Below are positions 49,109 to 58,105 of a DNA stretch of 64,000 nucleotides, in pieces. This DNA comes from Mycobacterium stomatepiae (GTDB taxonomy: Bacteria > Actinomycetota > Actinomycetes > Mycobacteriales > Mycobacteriaceae): contig NZ_AP022587.1 of NCBI RefSeq assembly GCF_010731715.1, positions 5,828,001 through 5,892,000 of the forward strand, written 5' to 3'. The notes below the pieces were generated by a model, which was not told where the DNA came from, made no database searches, and saw only the letters and a program-made list of their open reading frames with translations. How positions within the stretch are numbered: the first letter of the stretch is position 1; each line of letters starts with the position of its first letter. The position numbers and the translations under genes were made by a program.

Positions 49109-49513
49109 TCATGGTGTGTCCTCGCTGGCATGGGCGACGGCGTCGACGACGATGTGTGCCAGGTGGTGGTCGGCCAGGCGGTACAGCACCTCGCGGCCGG
49201 ACCGCTCCCCGGCGACCACTCCCGCCGCCTTGAGAATCTTCAAATGCTGGCTGACCAGCGGTTGTGGCACCGCCAGCGCGTCGACCAGCTCATGCACGCA
49301 GCGCTGGGATTCGCGTAGTTGCAGCACGATGGCGATTCGCACGGGGGCGGCTAGCGCACGCAGCAGCTCACCCGCGGCGTCCAGGATCTCTCGCGACGGT
49401 GGCACCGGGTACTCGGCGAACGGCGAATGCTCGCCCGCTTCGCCGTGCCGAACAGCAACCAGGTCCGATGACGAGCCATGGGAAGCGGTCGGCGACGAAG
49501 AGGACATCACCAT
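49109..49513 (-). CDS. smtB: SmtB/ArsR-family zinc-responsive repressor
   Basis: 134 residues from ATG 49513 with GAGGTGA upstream. ArsR winged helix: AAPVRIAIVLQLRESQRCVH, VPQPLVSQHLKILKAAGVV, and the C-terminal alpha-5 site DHHLAHIVVDAVAHA that binds zinc. In M. tuberculosis SmtB represses the smtB-zur operon when zinc is low, and zinc releases it. A palindrome about 70-90 bp upstream is the likely operator. Confidence 0.95.
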   Translation of the reverse strand: MVMSSSSPTASHGSSSDLVAVRHGEAGEHSPFAEYPVPPSREILDAAGELLRALAAPVRIAIVLQLRESQRCVHELVDALAVPQPLVSQHLKILKAAGVVAGERSGREVLYRLADHHLAHIVVDAVAHASEDTP

Positions 49514-49582
49514 GCGAGCGTCATCACCTCGAGAAGTGCCGGGTACCTGCCGTGCCCACTGTAGGGAACGACTTCCACCTTC

Positions 49583-49602
49583 ACATGCATGATGACGCAT
49601 GT
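49583..49602. promoter_or_regulatory. Palindrome between smtB and glyS, likely SmtB operator
   Basis: ACATGC-N8-GCATGT, a perfect 6-bp inverted repeat spanning 20 bp in the divergent promoter region. It lies 70 bp upstream of the smtB start. Autoregulation by SmtB from an upstream palindrome is known in M. tuberculosis; assigning this repeat to SmtB is inference. Confidence 0.55.
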
Positions 49603-49686
49603 CAAAGACCACGGCGCGGTCGATACCATTGTTGATGTTTCGCGGGCGACGATTCGCCGCCCCGCCTCGCAGCCATCCGAAAGGGA

Positions 49687-51078
49687 GTGGACCACCCCGT
49701 GGCGTCCGTCATCGACACCGTCGTTAAACTGGCCAAACGGCGTGGATTCGTCTATCCCTCGGGTGAGATCTACGGCGGCACCAAGTCGGCGTGGGACTAC
49801 GGGCCGTTGGGTGTGGAGCTCAAGGAGAACATCAAGCGGCAGTGGTGGCGGGCCGTGGTCACCGGCCGCGACGACGTCGTCGGACTCGACTCGTCGATCA
49901 TCCTGCCGCGACAGGTGTGGGTGGCATCCGGGCACGTCGAGGTGTTCCACGACCCGCTGGTGGAGTCGCTGATCACCCACAAGCGTTACCGTGCCGACCA
50001 CCTGATCGAGGCCTACGAGGCCAAACACGGGCATTCGCCGCCCAACGGGCTGGCCGATATCCGCGACCCGGAGACCGGGGAGCCGGGGCAGTGGACCGAG
50101 CCGCGCGAATTCAACATGATGCTCAAGACCTACCTCGGCCCGATCGAGACCGAGGAGGGGCTGCACTACCTGCGGCCCGAGACCGCGCAGGGCATCTTCG
50201 TCAACTTCGCCAACGTGGTGACGACCGCGCGGCGTAAGCCGCCGTTCGGCATCGGCCAGATCGGCAAGAGCTTCCGCAACGAGATCACCCCGGGCAATTT
50301 CATCTTCCGCACCCGCGAGTTCGAGCAGATGGAGATGGAGTTCTTCGTCGAGCCGTCGACCGCCAGGCAGTGGCACCAGTACTGGATCGACACCCGGCAC
50401 CAGTGGTACACCGACCTCGGCATCAACCCCGAGAACCTGCGGCTCTACGAACACCCCAAAGACAAGCTGTCGCACTACTCCGACCGCACCGTCGACATCG
50501 AGTACAAGTTCGGCTTCCAGGGCAATCCGTGGGGTGAGTTGGAAGGCGTCGCCAACCGGACTGACTACGACTTATCAACGCACGCAAAGCATTCCGGTGC
50601 CGACCTGTCGTTCTACGACCAGGTAAGCGACACCCGGTACACGCCGTACGTGATCGAACCCGCGGCCGGCCTGACGCGGTCGTTCATGGCGTTTTTGATC
50701 GATGCCTACGCCGAGGACGAGGCCCCGAACGCCAAGGGTGGCGTGGACAAGCGCACCGTGCTTCGCCTGGACCACCGGCTGGCCCCGGTCAAGGCGGCGG
50801 TGCTGCCGCTGTCCCGGCGCGCCGACCTGAGCCCCAAGGCCCGCGACCTGGCCGCCGAATTGCGGAAATCCTGGAACATCGATTTCGACGACGCGGGCGC
50901 GATCGGGCGCCGCTACCGGCGCCAGGACGAGGTCGGGACGCCATACTGCGTGACGGTGGATTTCGACTCGCTGCAGGACAACGCCGTCACCGTGCGTGAA
51001 CGCGACGCGATGACGCAGGAGCGGGTCTCGATGGACTCCGTCGCCGACTACCTGGCGGTTCGGCTCAAAGGCGCGTAG
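49687..51078 (+). CDS. glyS: Glycyl-tRNA synthetase (alpha2, eukaryote-like type)
   Basis: 463 residues from GTG 49687, the M. tuberculosis length; GTG 49699 sits at better spacing (11 bp) from the AAGGGAG site and may be the true start. Class II motifs: [16 protein letters not shown], motif 2 region [20 protein letters not shown], and motif 3 region [12 protein letters not shown], followed by an anticodon-binding domain that ends [11 protein letters not shown]. It charges tRNA-Gly. Divergent from smtB. Confidence 0.95.
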   Translation: MDHPVASVIDTVVKLAKRRGFVYPSGEIYGGTKSAWDYGPLGVELKENIKRQWWRAVVTGRDDVVGLDSSIILPRQVWVASGHVEVFHDPLVESLITHKRYRADHLIEAYEAKHGHSPPNGLADIRDPETGEPGQWTEPREFNMMLKTYLGPIETEEGLHYLRPETAQGIFVNFANVVTTARRKPPFGIGQIGKSFRNEITPGNFIFRTREFEQMEMEFFVEPSTARQWHQYWIDTRHQWYTDLGINPENLRLYEHPKDKLSHYSDRTVDIEYKFGFQGNPWGELEGVANRTDYDLSTHAKHSGADLSFYDQVSDTRYTPYVIEPAAGLTRSFMAFLIDAYAEDEAPNAKGGVDKRTVLRLDHRLAPVKAAVLPLSRRADLSPKARDLAAELRKSWNIDFDDAGAIGRRYRRQDEVGTPYCVTVDFDSLQDNAVTVRERDAMTQERVSMDSVADYLAVRLKGA

Positions 51079-51227
51079 CGACCCATTTGGGCAAACCGGG
51101 CAATTTTGGCGTAGTGCTCCCTAGGATCCGGCCTTAGTCTTATACGCAGTGTGTATCCAGTCGAAGCAATGACTGTCGGGGTGCAGTTGTAACGCCGTTG
51201 AAGCGGCTGGTCGTGTCGAGGTAGTGG

Positions 51228-52406
51228 ATGCTTCTGGATTTTGTGTTCTTCCCGCCGGAGATCAACTCGGCCCTGATGTACGGCGGTGCCGGCTCGGGAC
51301 CGCTGCTGGCTGCTGCCGCGGCATGGGACGGTTTGGCCGCCGACATGTGGGCGTCGGCGTCGTCCTTCGACTCCGTGGTGTCGGGTCTGGCGGCGAACGG
51401 GCAGTGGATCGGTCCGTCCTCGGAGTCGATGACGCAGGCGGCGGCGCCGTATTTGCAGTGGTTGCACACGGCGGCGGCGCACGCCTCCATGTCGGCCGTG
51501 CAGGCCCGGGTGGCGGCGACGTCGTACGAGTCGGCATTCGCGGCGACGGTGCCGCCCGCGGCCATCGCGGCGAACCGTATCCAGCTGATGACCTTGATCG
51601 CGACCAACATCCTGGGCCAGAACACGGCGGCCATCGCGATGACCGAATTCGAATACATCCAGATGTGGCTTCAGGATGTGTTGGCGATGTTCGGCTACCA
51701 CGCGGGGGCGCAATCGGTCATGTCGGCGTTGCCGTCGATCGGTTCAGCCCCGTCGAGCTTGGCGGGGTTGTTTACCACGCCGCTGAGCACGTTGGCCTCG
51801 CAGTTCACCGGGGCGTTGTCGTCGTTGGGCGGGCAGATATTCGGCCCCGGGTTCTCCTCGGCGGTGACCGCGATCCAATCCGCGCTGTCCCAGGTGGGAT
51901 CGATCGTTACGTCGGCGCCGGTGTCGTCCTTGATGTCGGCGGCCCAGATCGGGATGTATCCCGCGAGCGCGTTGATGCCGCCGATGATGGCGCTGAGCCA
52001 GGGCACCGCGCCGGTGACATCGCTGGCCGGTGCGACGAGTGTGGCCGCCACCGGGGCGTCGCAGACCGTCGGCTCGACCGGCCCGGCGATGCGCATGATG
52101 AGCGGCGACGGGAGCTGGGGCTCGTCCATCTCGGCCGGTCTGGGTAGGGCTCGGTTGGTGGGCGCCATCTCGGTGCCCCCGGTGTGGCAGGGCTCAACCC
52201 CGGCCCCGATCGTCAGCTCGGCGATGGCGGGAGCGGGAGCGAGCGGCGCCGCGGTGGAGCCGGCCGGAACCACCAGCGGCATGCCGATGCCGGCGCGGGC
52301 GGGCGCGGGGCATGACAAGCCGGCCGAAATGGTGGGCCGGGGCGGAACCAGTCAGACCCACGTGGTGCAGACCCGGCCGAAGGTGGTGCCGAGAAAGGGA
52401 GCTTGA
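51228..52406 (+). CDS. PPE-SVP family protein
   Basis: 392 residues. A full PPE domain begins LDFVFFPPEINSALMYGGAG and carries WIGPSSESMTQAAAPYLQWL, VPPAAIAANR and YIQMWLQDV (the WxG-like and EspG-binding regions). The C-terminal half has the LGRARLVGAISVPPVW signature (SVPxxW) of the SVP subgroup. Such proteins are exported through ESX-5 and reach the surface or medium. No PE gene is beside it. It lies upstream of the Rv2348c-like/esx cluster. Confidence 0.92.
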   Translation: MLLDFVFFPPEINSALMYGGAGSGPLLAAAAAWDGLAADMWASASSFDSVVSGLAANGQWIGPSSESMTQAAAPYLQWLHTAAAHASMSAVQARVAATSYESAFAATVPPAAIAANRIQLMTLIATNILGQNTAAIAMTEFEYIQMWLQDVLAMFGYHAGAQSVMSALPSIGSAPSSLAGLFTTPLSTLASQFTGALSSLGGQIFGPGFSSAVTAIQSALSQVGSIVTSAPVSSLMSAAQIGMYPASALMPPMMALSQGTAPVTSLAGATSVAATGASQTVGSTGPAMRMMSGDGSWGSSISAGLGRARLVGAISVPPVWQGSTPAPIVSSAMAGAGASGAAVEPAGTTSGMPMPARAGAGHDKPAEMVGRGGTSQTHVVQTRPKVVPRKGA

Positions 52407-52973
52407 GGGGACCGGCGCAATTGCCGGGGCGGTCATACGAATAGATCGAACGCGTCGCAAATTTCTCGACATGCTGCTAACGCGTATTCATCGGTTACAC
52501 GCTTAATCAAACTATTAGGTACGGTTTGCGACGCGAATGATTCCGGCGTGCGCGATGCTCGGCGTAACACTCGTACCGCGAGTAGCCGCTTCGCTGCCCG
52601 CCCAGTTCTCGGTTGCGACGGCCTCGAACCAGCTGTGATCGGGCCGGGGTGCGCGGCGCGGGCCGCCGCGGACCCCATCGCCGCTTGAGCGCAGAGTTCT
52701 TGTCGAGCAACAATTTTCGTATTCGAGCCGCAGACTGGTGGACCGAGTCGCGCCGTCAGCCCCCGTTGAATTAGCCCCTCCCGAGTTCGACCGGCTCGCC
52801 GACGCTCGCGCTCTCGGGCTGCCGGCTGGCTGAGTTTCGTGATTAACGGCGATAGAGATTCGAAATCTCCAACAATTGTCCTTAGGTTTGCTTTAGGATG
52901 AAAAATACTCGGCGGCGAATTGTACGCCGTTGGGGTTTGTGTGAACAGAGTTTCGGGTGTGGAAGGGGGCATC
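52407..52973. other. Non-coding gap upstream of the esx cluster
   Basis: About 570 bp with lower GC toward its right end and no supported gene; a minus-strand frame here has no family-like sequence. It likely carries the promoter of the esx cluster. At 52882-52900, TTAGGTTTGCTTTAGGATG partly resembles an IdeR box (left arm good, right arm poor). A small inverted repeat (CCGGC-N6-GCCGG, 52412-52427) follows the PPE stop. Confidence 0.5.
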
Positions 52974-53300
52974 ATGCTTTTGCCTCTTGGTTCACCTCTG
53001 CCGGACGATTCGGTCGAGGCAGTTCGGGGTGAGTCAGGCATGCTCGGTCGCTTAACGGTTCCGCTCAGTTGGGGCGTGGCCGTGCCGCCGGACGACTATG
53101 ACCATTGGGCACCGGAGCGCGAAGAGCTCGCCGCTACCAATGACAAGGCGACCGACGGGCCGGATTCAGAGGCGGCTGCCGACGGCATGAGTGAAAAGAA
53201 GGACTGGGGGCATTGGAACGAATGGGGAGGCGAAGCCCAACCTCGTTTCGAAGCGCCACGAGCCGGCACCGTGGTACCGCATTCTCCGTGGGCTGGTTGA
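52974..53300 (+). CDS. ESX-associated small acidic protein, Rv2348c-like
   Basis: 108 residues from ATG 52974 with GGAAGGGGG upstream, equal in length to M. tuberculosis Rv2348c, which also lies beside an esx pair. It begins MLLPLGSPLP, continues LTVPLSWGVAVPPDDYDHWA, then a charged low-complexity part with WGHWNEWGGEAQPRFE, and ends VVPHSPWAG. Tryptophan-rich and acidic; no signal peptide. Its role in the ESX locus is unknown. Confidence 0.85.
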   Translation: MLLPLGSPLPDDSVEAVRGESGMLGRLTVPLSWGVAVPPDDYDHWAPEREELAATNDKATDGPDSEAAADGMSEKKDWGHWNEWGGEAQPRFEAPRAGTVVPHSPWAG

Positions 53301-53369
53301 GAGGAAACGGTCGGCCAACCGGTCCGGCACGTCAGTGGGTTCACTACGCGTAGCTAAGGAACAGGCAAC

Positions 53370-53666
53370 ATGGCAACACGTTTTATGACCGACCCGCACG
53401 CGATGCGTGCGATGGCGGGCCGTTTTGAGATGCATGCGCAGACGGTGTCGGACGAGGCTCGCAAGATGTGGGCGTCGTCGATGAACATCGCCGGTGCGGG
53501 CTGGAGCGGTCAGGCCCAGGCCACGTCGTACGACACGATGGGTCAGATGAACCAGGCGTTCAACAACATTGTCAACATGCTCCACGGCGTGCGTGACGGG
53601 CTGATCCGTGACGCGAACAACTACGAGACGCAAGAGCAGGCCTCGCAGCAGGCCCTCAGCCACTAG
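53370..53666 (+). CDS. EsxJ/K/M/P/W-type WXG100 protein
   Basis: 98 residues. Helix-turn-helix with [15 protein letters not shown] (WxG at about 45-47) and [13 protein letters not shown], carrying the YxxxE secretion signal near the C-terminus. It is the CFP-10-like partner in the QILSS esx pairs, secreted by an ESX-5-type system as a heterodimer with the next gene's product. An RBS (AAGGAACAGGC) precedes it. Confidence 0.94.
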   Translation: MATRFMTDPHAMRAMAGRFEMHAQTVSDEARKMWASSMNIAGAGWSGQAQATSYDTMGQMNQAFNNIVNMLHGVRDGLIRDANNYETQEQASQQALSH

Positions 53667-53693
53667 CCGCGACAACACTTGGAGACGTAGACA

Positions 53694-53978
53694 ATGTCGA
53701 TCAATTACCAGTTCGGAGATGTGGACGCGCATGGCGCGTTGATTCGCGCGCAGGCCGCCTCGTTGGAGGCCGAGCACCAGGCCATCGTTCGCGATGTGTT
53801 GGCTGCCGGTGACTTCTGGGGCGGCGCCGGTTCGGTGGCGTGCCAGGAGTTCATCACCCAGTTGGGTCGCAACTTCCAAGTGATCTACGAGCAGGCCAAC
53901 CAGCACGGGCAGAAGGTGCAAAGTGCCGGCAACAACATGGCCAGCACCGACAGCGCCGTCGGGTCCAGCTGGGCCTAA
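53694..53978 (+). CDS. EsxI/L/N/O/V-type WXG100 protein (Mtb9.9 family)
   Basis: 94 residues starting MSINYQFGDVDAHGALIRAQ, with DFWGGAGSVACQEF (WxG) and a C-terminus of DSAVGSSWA. This is the ESAT-6-like partner of the Mtb9.9 family, expected to pair with the preceding esx product. It begins 27 bp after that gene. One such pair is present here, without other ESX machinery genes, as in the duplicated ESX-5-like loci of M. tuberculosis. Confidence 0.94.
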   Translation: MSINYQFGDVDAHGALIRAQAASLEAEHQAIVRDVLAAGDFWGGAGSVACQEFITQLGRNFQVIYEQANQHGQKVQSAGNNMASTDSAVGSSWA

Positions 53979-53991
53979 CAGATTCCGAGTC

Positions 53992-54025
53992 GTAGGGGCG
54001 TACCGGGCAATCGGTACGCCCCTAC
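53992..54025. terminator. Strong bidirectional hairpin terminator after the esx pair
   Basis: GTAGGGGCGTACC and GGTACGCCCCTAC form a perfect 13-bp stem with an 8-nt loop (GGGCAATC). It lies between the convergent esx and TPM-domain genes and can stop transcription both ways. Confidence 0.8.
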
Positions 54026-54038
54026 TGCTGTCGAGGGC

Positions 54039-56015
54039 TCAGAAGCGTCCGCCGCCACCCATGAAGCCACCGTCGCCGGGTGACGAATTCGACGAGCCGC
54101 CGAACGACGTGGAGCTCCAGCCACCGAAGCCGCCCCGCATTCCGCCGCTGAGCAGGTCACCGATGATGATGCCGCCGAGCATCGCACCCGTGTCGTTGCC
54201 GCCGGCCTGGGTGTAGGCACGCTGCGCCGAGACCACGTCGGCGTTGGCCAGCGACTGCGCGTTGGCCGCCAGCGTCGACGCCGCATTGGCATGGGTGATC
54301 GCCTCGGCCGGGTCGGTCGCCCTTTTGGCGTGCGTGGCCTCGAGATGGCGTTGGGCTTCGGCGAGCCGGGTCCGGGCGTCGGGCCCGACGCTGCCGCGAC
54401 GGGTGTCGATGTACTCCGAGACCCCGCGCACCCTCGATTCCGCGGTGAACAACGCCTGTTCGAGTGAACGGTTCAGCCGCTCGGCGTCCGCTTGTTCCTT
54501 GGCCACCGTGGCCAGCAGCCGATTGAGGTCGGAGTCGGCCTTGGCCAGCTGGGCGAAAGTGCCCAACGGATCGGCGGATCCACCGCCGGCGGCATCGACG
54601 GCTCGGGTGGCGGCGTCCCGGGCCGTGGCGAGTTCGCCGGCGTGCGGGGCTGTTGCGTTCTGCCCCTGCAGCTGCTCGGTGGCGTGCTGGATGCCCGCCT
54701 GGATGTCGGTCATCACCGCCGGCAGCCTCTCAACGGCACGCCGGATATCGCTTGCGGCGTTGTCCACCGCATCGAGCAGCGCGCGAGCCTGCCCGAGCGC
54801 CGACTCGGCGGCGCGCACCGCGTCGACCAAACCACTCTGCTGTCCGCTGACCGCGTTGCCGGCCAGGGTGCGGGCCGAGTCGATGTTGCGGTCGGCGAAC
54901 GCCAGCCGCTCCTTGCTGGTAGTCACATTGCCCGACACCGAACTCAGTGCCGCAGGGCCGAATTCCTTGTTCAACTCGGCCAGCCGCCGTTCGGCCGGCT
55001 CGATGCGGGCGGTGAGCTCGACGACCTGCTGCGTCAGCGCGTCGAGCCGCGTCGCGGCGTTGACCACCAAATCGCGTAGCTGCTCGAACGCCTCGGTCTG
55101 TGCTTCCAGTTCGCGGTCCGCGCCGGCCGCCGACACGATTACCTGGGTGAGCAATTGGCGCCGCTGCGCGGGTGTCTCGGGCACGGCGTCGTCAAGTTGC
55201 TGGCGGGCCGTAAATGCTTGGGATAGCGCGGCTTTGGCGTTGTTGACGGCCCGGGTGAAGGGTTCGGTGCGCTCGGTGCCGAACTCGTCGATCGCCAGGG
55301 CGAGCTCGTTGGAGCTGGTGCGCACCGCGTTGTCGACCTCCACCACCATCGAGCGCGACAGGTCGTCGAGAGCGGCCAGCGGCACGGCGGCCAGCGCGGT
55401 CGGATTGGTGGGGTCCACCCGGCGGGCGGCGGCCAAATCGGCGCTGCGGCGCCGCCGGCGGCGATAACGCGTCACGAGCACCAAGGCCACCACCGCGACG
55501 ATGATCACGCCGAGGCTGGCCAGCAGCCAGAAACGGCTCGACGAATTCGGCTTCGCATCAAGGCCATTCGCCGCGGAGACCGCGGCGCCACGCCAGTCCC
55601 CCTCGCGCAGGGCGGGTTCGATTTCGTTGCGGCGCAGCTCGTCGACCTGAGTTTGGGTGACGCCTTTCACCCCGGACGGCACCAGGAAGGCGTACGCGCG
55701 TGCGGTGGTCGCAACCGCCAGCAGCGCATCGTAGGTACCCAAATCGCTTTCGTGGATCGTGCGCTGTCCCCAGGTCGAAGCATTCTGGCCGGAGAAGTCT
55801 TCGACGTAGACCACCCACAGCCGGATGTGGCGCTCGGCGTAAAGGTGGTCGACGGCCGCGCTCACGTCGGCCCGCCCGGAGGGCGACAGCGCGCCCGCGT
55901 TGTCGGTGACATACCCCGGCAGCCGGAACGGGGGCTCCGCGCCGGCGGCCGGTGCCGCCAGCAGTCCGGTGATGAGCATTGTCAGGATCACGCCGAGTAA
56001 GCGAGCAAAGCGCAT
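54039..56015 (-). CDS. TPM-domain membrane protein with long coiled region (Rv2345-like)
   Basis: 658 residues. Signal peptide ([20 protein letters not shown]), a TPM domain ([33 protein letters not shown]), a transmembrane helix around residues 163-187 ([20 protein letters not shown]) followed by basic RYRRRRRR, then about 400 residues of Ala/Gln/Glu-rich helix likely to form coiled coils, and a Gly/Ser/Phe-rich tail ([16 protein letters not shown]). It is 2 residues shorter than my recollection of Rv2345. TPM proteins are poorly understood; some are linked to photosystem repair or acid phosphatase. Function here is unknown. Confidence 0.88.
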   Translation of the reverse strand: MRFARLLGVILTMLITGLLAAPAAGAEPPFRLPGYVTDNAGALSPSGRADVSAAVDHLYAERHIRLWVVYVEDFSGQNASTWGQRTIHESDLGTYDALLAVATTARAYAFLVPSGVKGVTQTQVDELRRNEIEPALREGDWRGAAVSAANGLDAKPNSSSRFWLLASLGVIIVAVVALVLVTRYRRRRRRSADLAAARRVDPTNPTALAAVPLAALDDLSRSMVVEVDNAVRTSSNELALAIDEFGTERTEPFTRAVNNAKAALSQAFTARQQLDDAVPETPAQRRQLLTQVIVSAAGADRELEAQTEAFEQLRDLVVNAATRLDALTQQVVELTARIEPAERRLAELNKEFGPAALSSVSGNVTTSKERLAFADRNIDSARTLAGNAVSGQQSGLVDAVRAAESALGQARALLDAVDNAASDIRRAVERLPAVMTDIQAGIQHATEQLQGQNATAPHAGELATARDAATRAVDAAGGGSADPLGTFAQLAKADSDLNRLLATVAKEQADAERLNRSLEQALFTAESRVRGVSEYIDTRRGSVGPDARTRLAEAQRHLEATHAKRATDPAEAITHANAASTLAANAQSLANADVVSAQRAYTQAGGNDTGAMLGGIIIGDLLSGGMRGGFGGWSSTSFGGSSNSSPGDGGFMGGGGRF

Positions 56016-56091
56016 AGGTCAATTTAAGCCCCGCAACGGCGCGGGTCGGGGCGGAGCCACTCCCCGGCATTCCCTGGCAGACTGTGCTGCG

Positions 56092-57381
56092 GTGACTAAC
56101 AAGGTGATCACGAACGTGCAAGACCCCTACGACGACTTCGACCGGCAACGGCGGGTGGGCGAAGCGCCCAAGACCGCGGGTCTGCCGGGCACGGAAGGTC
56201 AGCACCGCACCGACTTCGCCCGGGACCGGGCGCGCGTGCTGCACAGCGCCGCGCTGCGCCGCTTGGCGGACAAGACCCAAGTCGTCGGGCCCCGCGAAGG
56301 TGACACCCCGCGCACCCGGCTGACGCACTCGCTGGAGGTCGCGCAGATCGGGCGCGGCATGGCGATCGGTCTGGGTTGCGATCTCGATCTCGTCGAGCTG
56401 GCCGGGCTGGCCCATGACATCGGGCACCCGCCCTACGGGCACAACGGCGAACGCGCACTCAACGAGGTCGCCGATCAGCACGGCGGTTTCGAAGGCAACG
56501 CTCAGAATTTCCGGATCCTCACCAGCCTCGAGCCCAAAGTGCTTGACGAGCAAGGCAATAGCGCGGGACTGAACCTGACCCGCGCCTCGCTGGACGCGGT
56601 GACCAAATATCCGTGGTACAGCGGAAGACGGCTTGGAAAAGGAAGAACGAAGTTCGGGTTCTACGAGGAGGACCGCGAAGCCGCCGACTGGATGCGCGCT
56701 GGGGCGCCGCAGGACCGGATGTGCCTGGAAGCACAGGTGATGGACTGGGCTGACGACGTCGCCTACTCGGTGCACGACGTGGAGGACGGTGTCGTCTCAC
56801 AACGCATCGATTTGCGGGTCCTCGCCGACGACGACGAGGCGGCGGCGCTGGCCAAACTGGGGGAGAGCGAATTCTCCAGGGTGAGCGCGGACGATTTCAT
56901 GGCAGCCGCGCGCCGGCTGTCGGCGCTGCCGGTGGTCGCCGCGGTCGGCAAGTACGACGCCACGCTCGCGGCGTCGGTCGCGCTCAAGCGGCTGACCAGT
57001 GAATTGGTGGGCAGGTTCGCCTCGGCCGCGATCGCGACCACGCGTGCGGCGGCAGGTCCCGGCCCGCTGGTGCGTTTCCAGGCCGATCTGCAGGTGCCCG
57101 ATTTGGTGCGGGCCGAGGTCGCCCTGCTGAAAATCCTGGCGCTGCAGTTCATCATGTCCGATCCGCGACATCTGGACACTCAGGCCCGGCAGCGCGAACG
57201 CATTCATCAAGTCGCGCAATGGCTGTACGCCGGAGCGCCTCGCACGCTCGACCCGTTCTTCGCCACGGCATTCACCACCGCCGCCGACGACGGCGCCCGA
57301 TTGCGGGTCGTCATCGATCAAATCGCCTCGTACACCGAAGGCCGGCTGGAGCGAATCGACCCCAGCCCGGCCGGCACGTGA
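56092..57381 (+). CDS. dgt: Deoxyguanosinetriphosphate triphosphohydrolase-like protein
   Basis: 429 residues from GTG 56092; homologues start just before [12 protein letters not shown], and a longer frame to 55900 overlaps the divergent gene. HD-domain metal residues are clear in [14 protein letters not shown] and [15 protein letters not shown], with a downstream [16 protein letters not shown]. It hydrolyses dGTP or other dNTPs to nucleoside and triphosphate. Adjacent to dnaG in M. tuberculosis too; here a SodC-like gene sits between. Confidence 0.93.
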   Translation: MTNKVITNVQDPYDDFDRQRRVGEAPKTAGLPGTEGQHRTDFARDRARVLHSAALRRLADKTQVVGPREGDTPRTRLTHSLEVAQIGRGMAIGLGCDLDLVELAGLAHDIGHPPYGHNGERALNEVADQHGGFEGNAQNFRILTSLEPKVLDEQGNSAGLNLTRASLDAVTKYPWYSGRRLGKGRTKFGFYEEDREAADWMRAGAPQDRMCLEAQVMDWADDVAYSVHDVEDGVVSQRIDLRVLADDDEAAALAKLGESEFSRVSADDFMAAARRLSALPVVAAVGKYDATLAASVALKRLTSELVGRFASAAIATTRAAAGPGPLVRFQADLQVPDLVRAEVALLKILALQFIMSDPRHLDTQARQRERIHQVAQWLYAGAPRTLDPFFATAFTTAADDGARLRVVIDQIASYTEGRLERIDPSPAGT

Positions 57382-57421
57382 GGGCATTTTGCGCCCGGAC
57401 ACCACCGGTTAGGCTGCGGGC

Positions 57422-58063
57422 ATGAGCAGAAACACCGCCGTTACCGCCGCCCTGTTGTCGATCCCGATCGTGGCCATCACCGCGTGCAGTTCGCCTCAGC
57501 ATGCGAGCACCCAGCCCGGCACCACGCCGCCGGTGCACAGCGGCTCCGCCTCGACGACATCCAGTGCGGTGGCGCCCAGCGGCCAAGCGCTCTCGGCCGT
57601 ACTCAAAACACCCGACGGTCGGCAGGTGGCCACGGCCACCTTCGACTTCACCAACGGCTATGTCACCGTCACCGTCAAGACGGACACTCCCGGCATCCTG
57701 GCGCCCGGTTTCCACGGCATGCACATTCACGAGATCGGCAAGTGCGAGCCGAACTCGGTGGCCCCGACCGGCGGTCCGCCGGGGAACTTCTTGTCCGCGG
57801 GCGGACATCTCCAGGCACCCGGACACACCGGGAAGCCCGAAAGCGGTGACCTGACCTCGCTCGAAGTGCGCCAGGACGGCTCGGCTTACCTGGTGACCAC
57901 CACCGACGCGGTCAACCGGGACCTGCTGTTGGGACCGAACAAGACCGCCCTGATGCTGCACGGGGCCGAAGGCGGCGAGATGCCCGGCATGCCCGGGATG
58001 CCCGCCATGGCGGGCGGGGCGATGGAGCGGGTCGCCTGCGGCGTGATCGGCCCGGCCAGCTGA
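57422..58063 (+). CDS. SodC-like Cu-superoxide dismutase lipoprotein
   Basis: 213 residues. A lipobox AITACSS (Cys about 22) directs lipidation. The SodC core has [20 protein letters not shown] (two His ligands) and [11 protein letters not shown], and a late [15 protein letters not shown] closes the disulphide. In M. tuberculosis SodC (Rv0432) the equivalent of GGHLQ reads GGHYH, so one histidine is replaced by Gln here; copper ligands otherwise look present. A Met/Pro/Gly-rich insert ([16 protein letters not shown]) could bind copper. Its place between dgt and dnaG is not the M. tuberculosis site, so this may be an extra SodC. Confidence 0.85.
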   Translation: MSRNTAVTAALLSIPIVAITACSSPQHASTQPGTTPPVHSGSASTTSSAVAPSGQALSAVLKTPDGRQVATATFDFTNGYVTVTVKTDTPGILAPGFHGMHIHEIGKCEPNSVAPTGGPPGNFLSAGGHLQAPGHTGKPESGDLTSLEVRQDGSAYLVTTTDAVNRDLLLGPNKTALMLHGAEGGEMPGMPGMPAMAGGAMERVACGVIGPAS

Positions 58064-58105
58064 GGTTTGGTGAGAAGGCCGGCGCCGGCGTCCTAGACTG
58101 AGCCG

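Noticed and set aside
52433..53041. A 202-codon minus-strand frame upstream of the esx genes
   Set aside because: Overlaps the start of the Rv2348c-like gene, has no conserved motif, and lies in probable promoter DNA.
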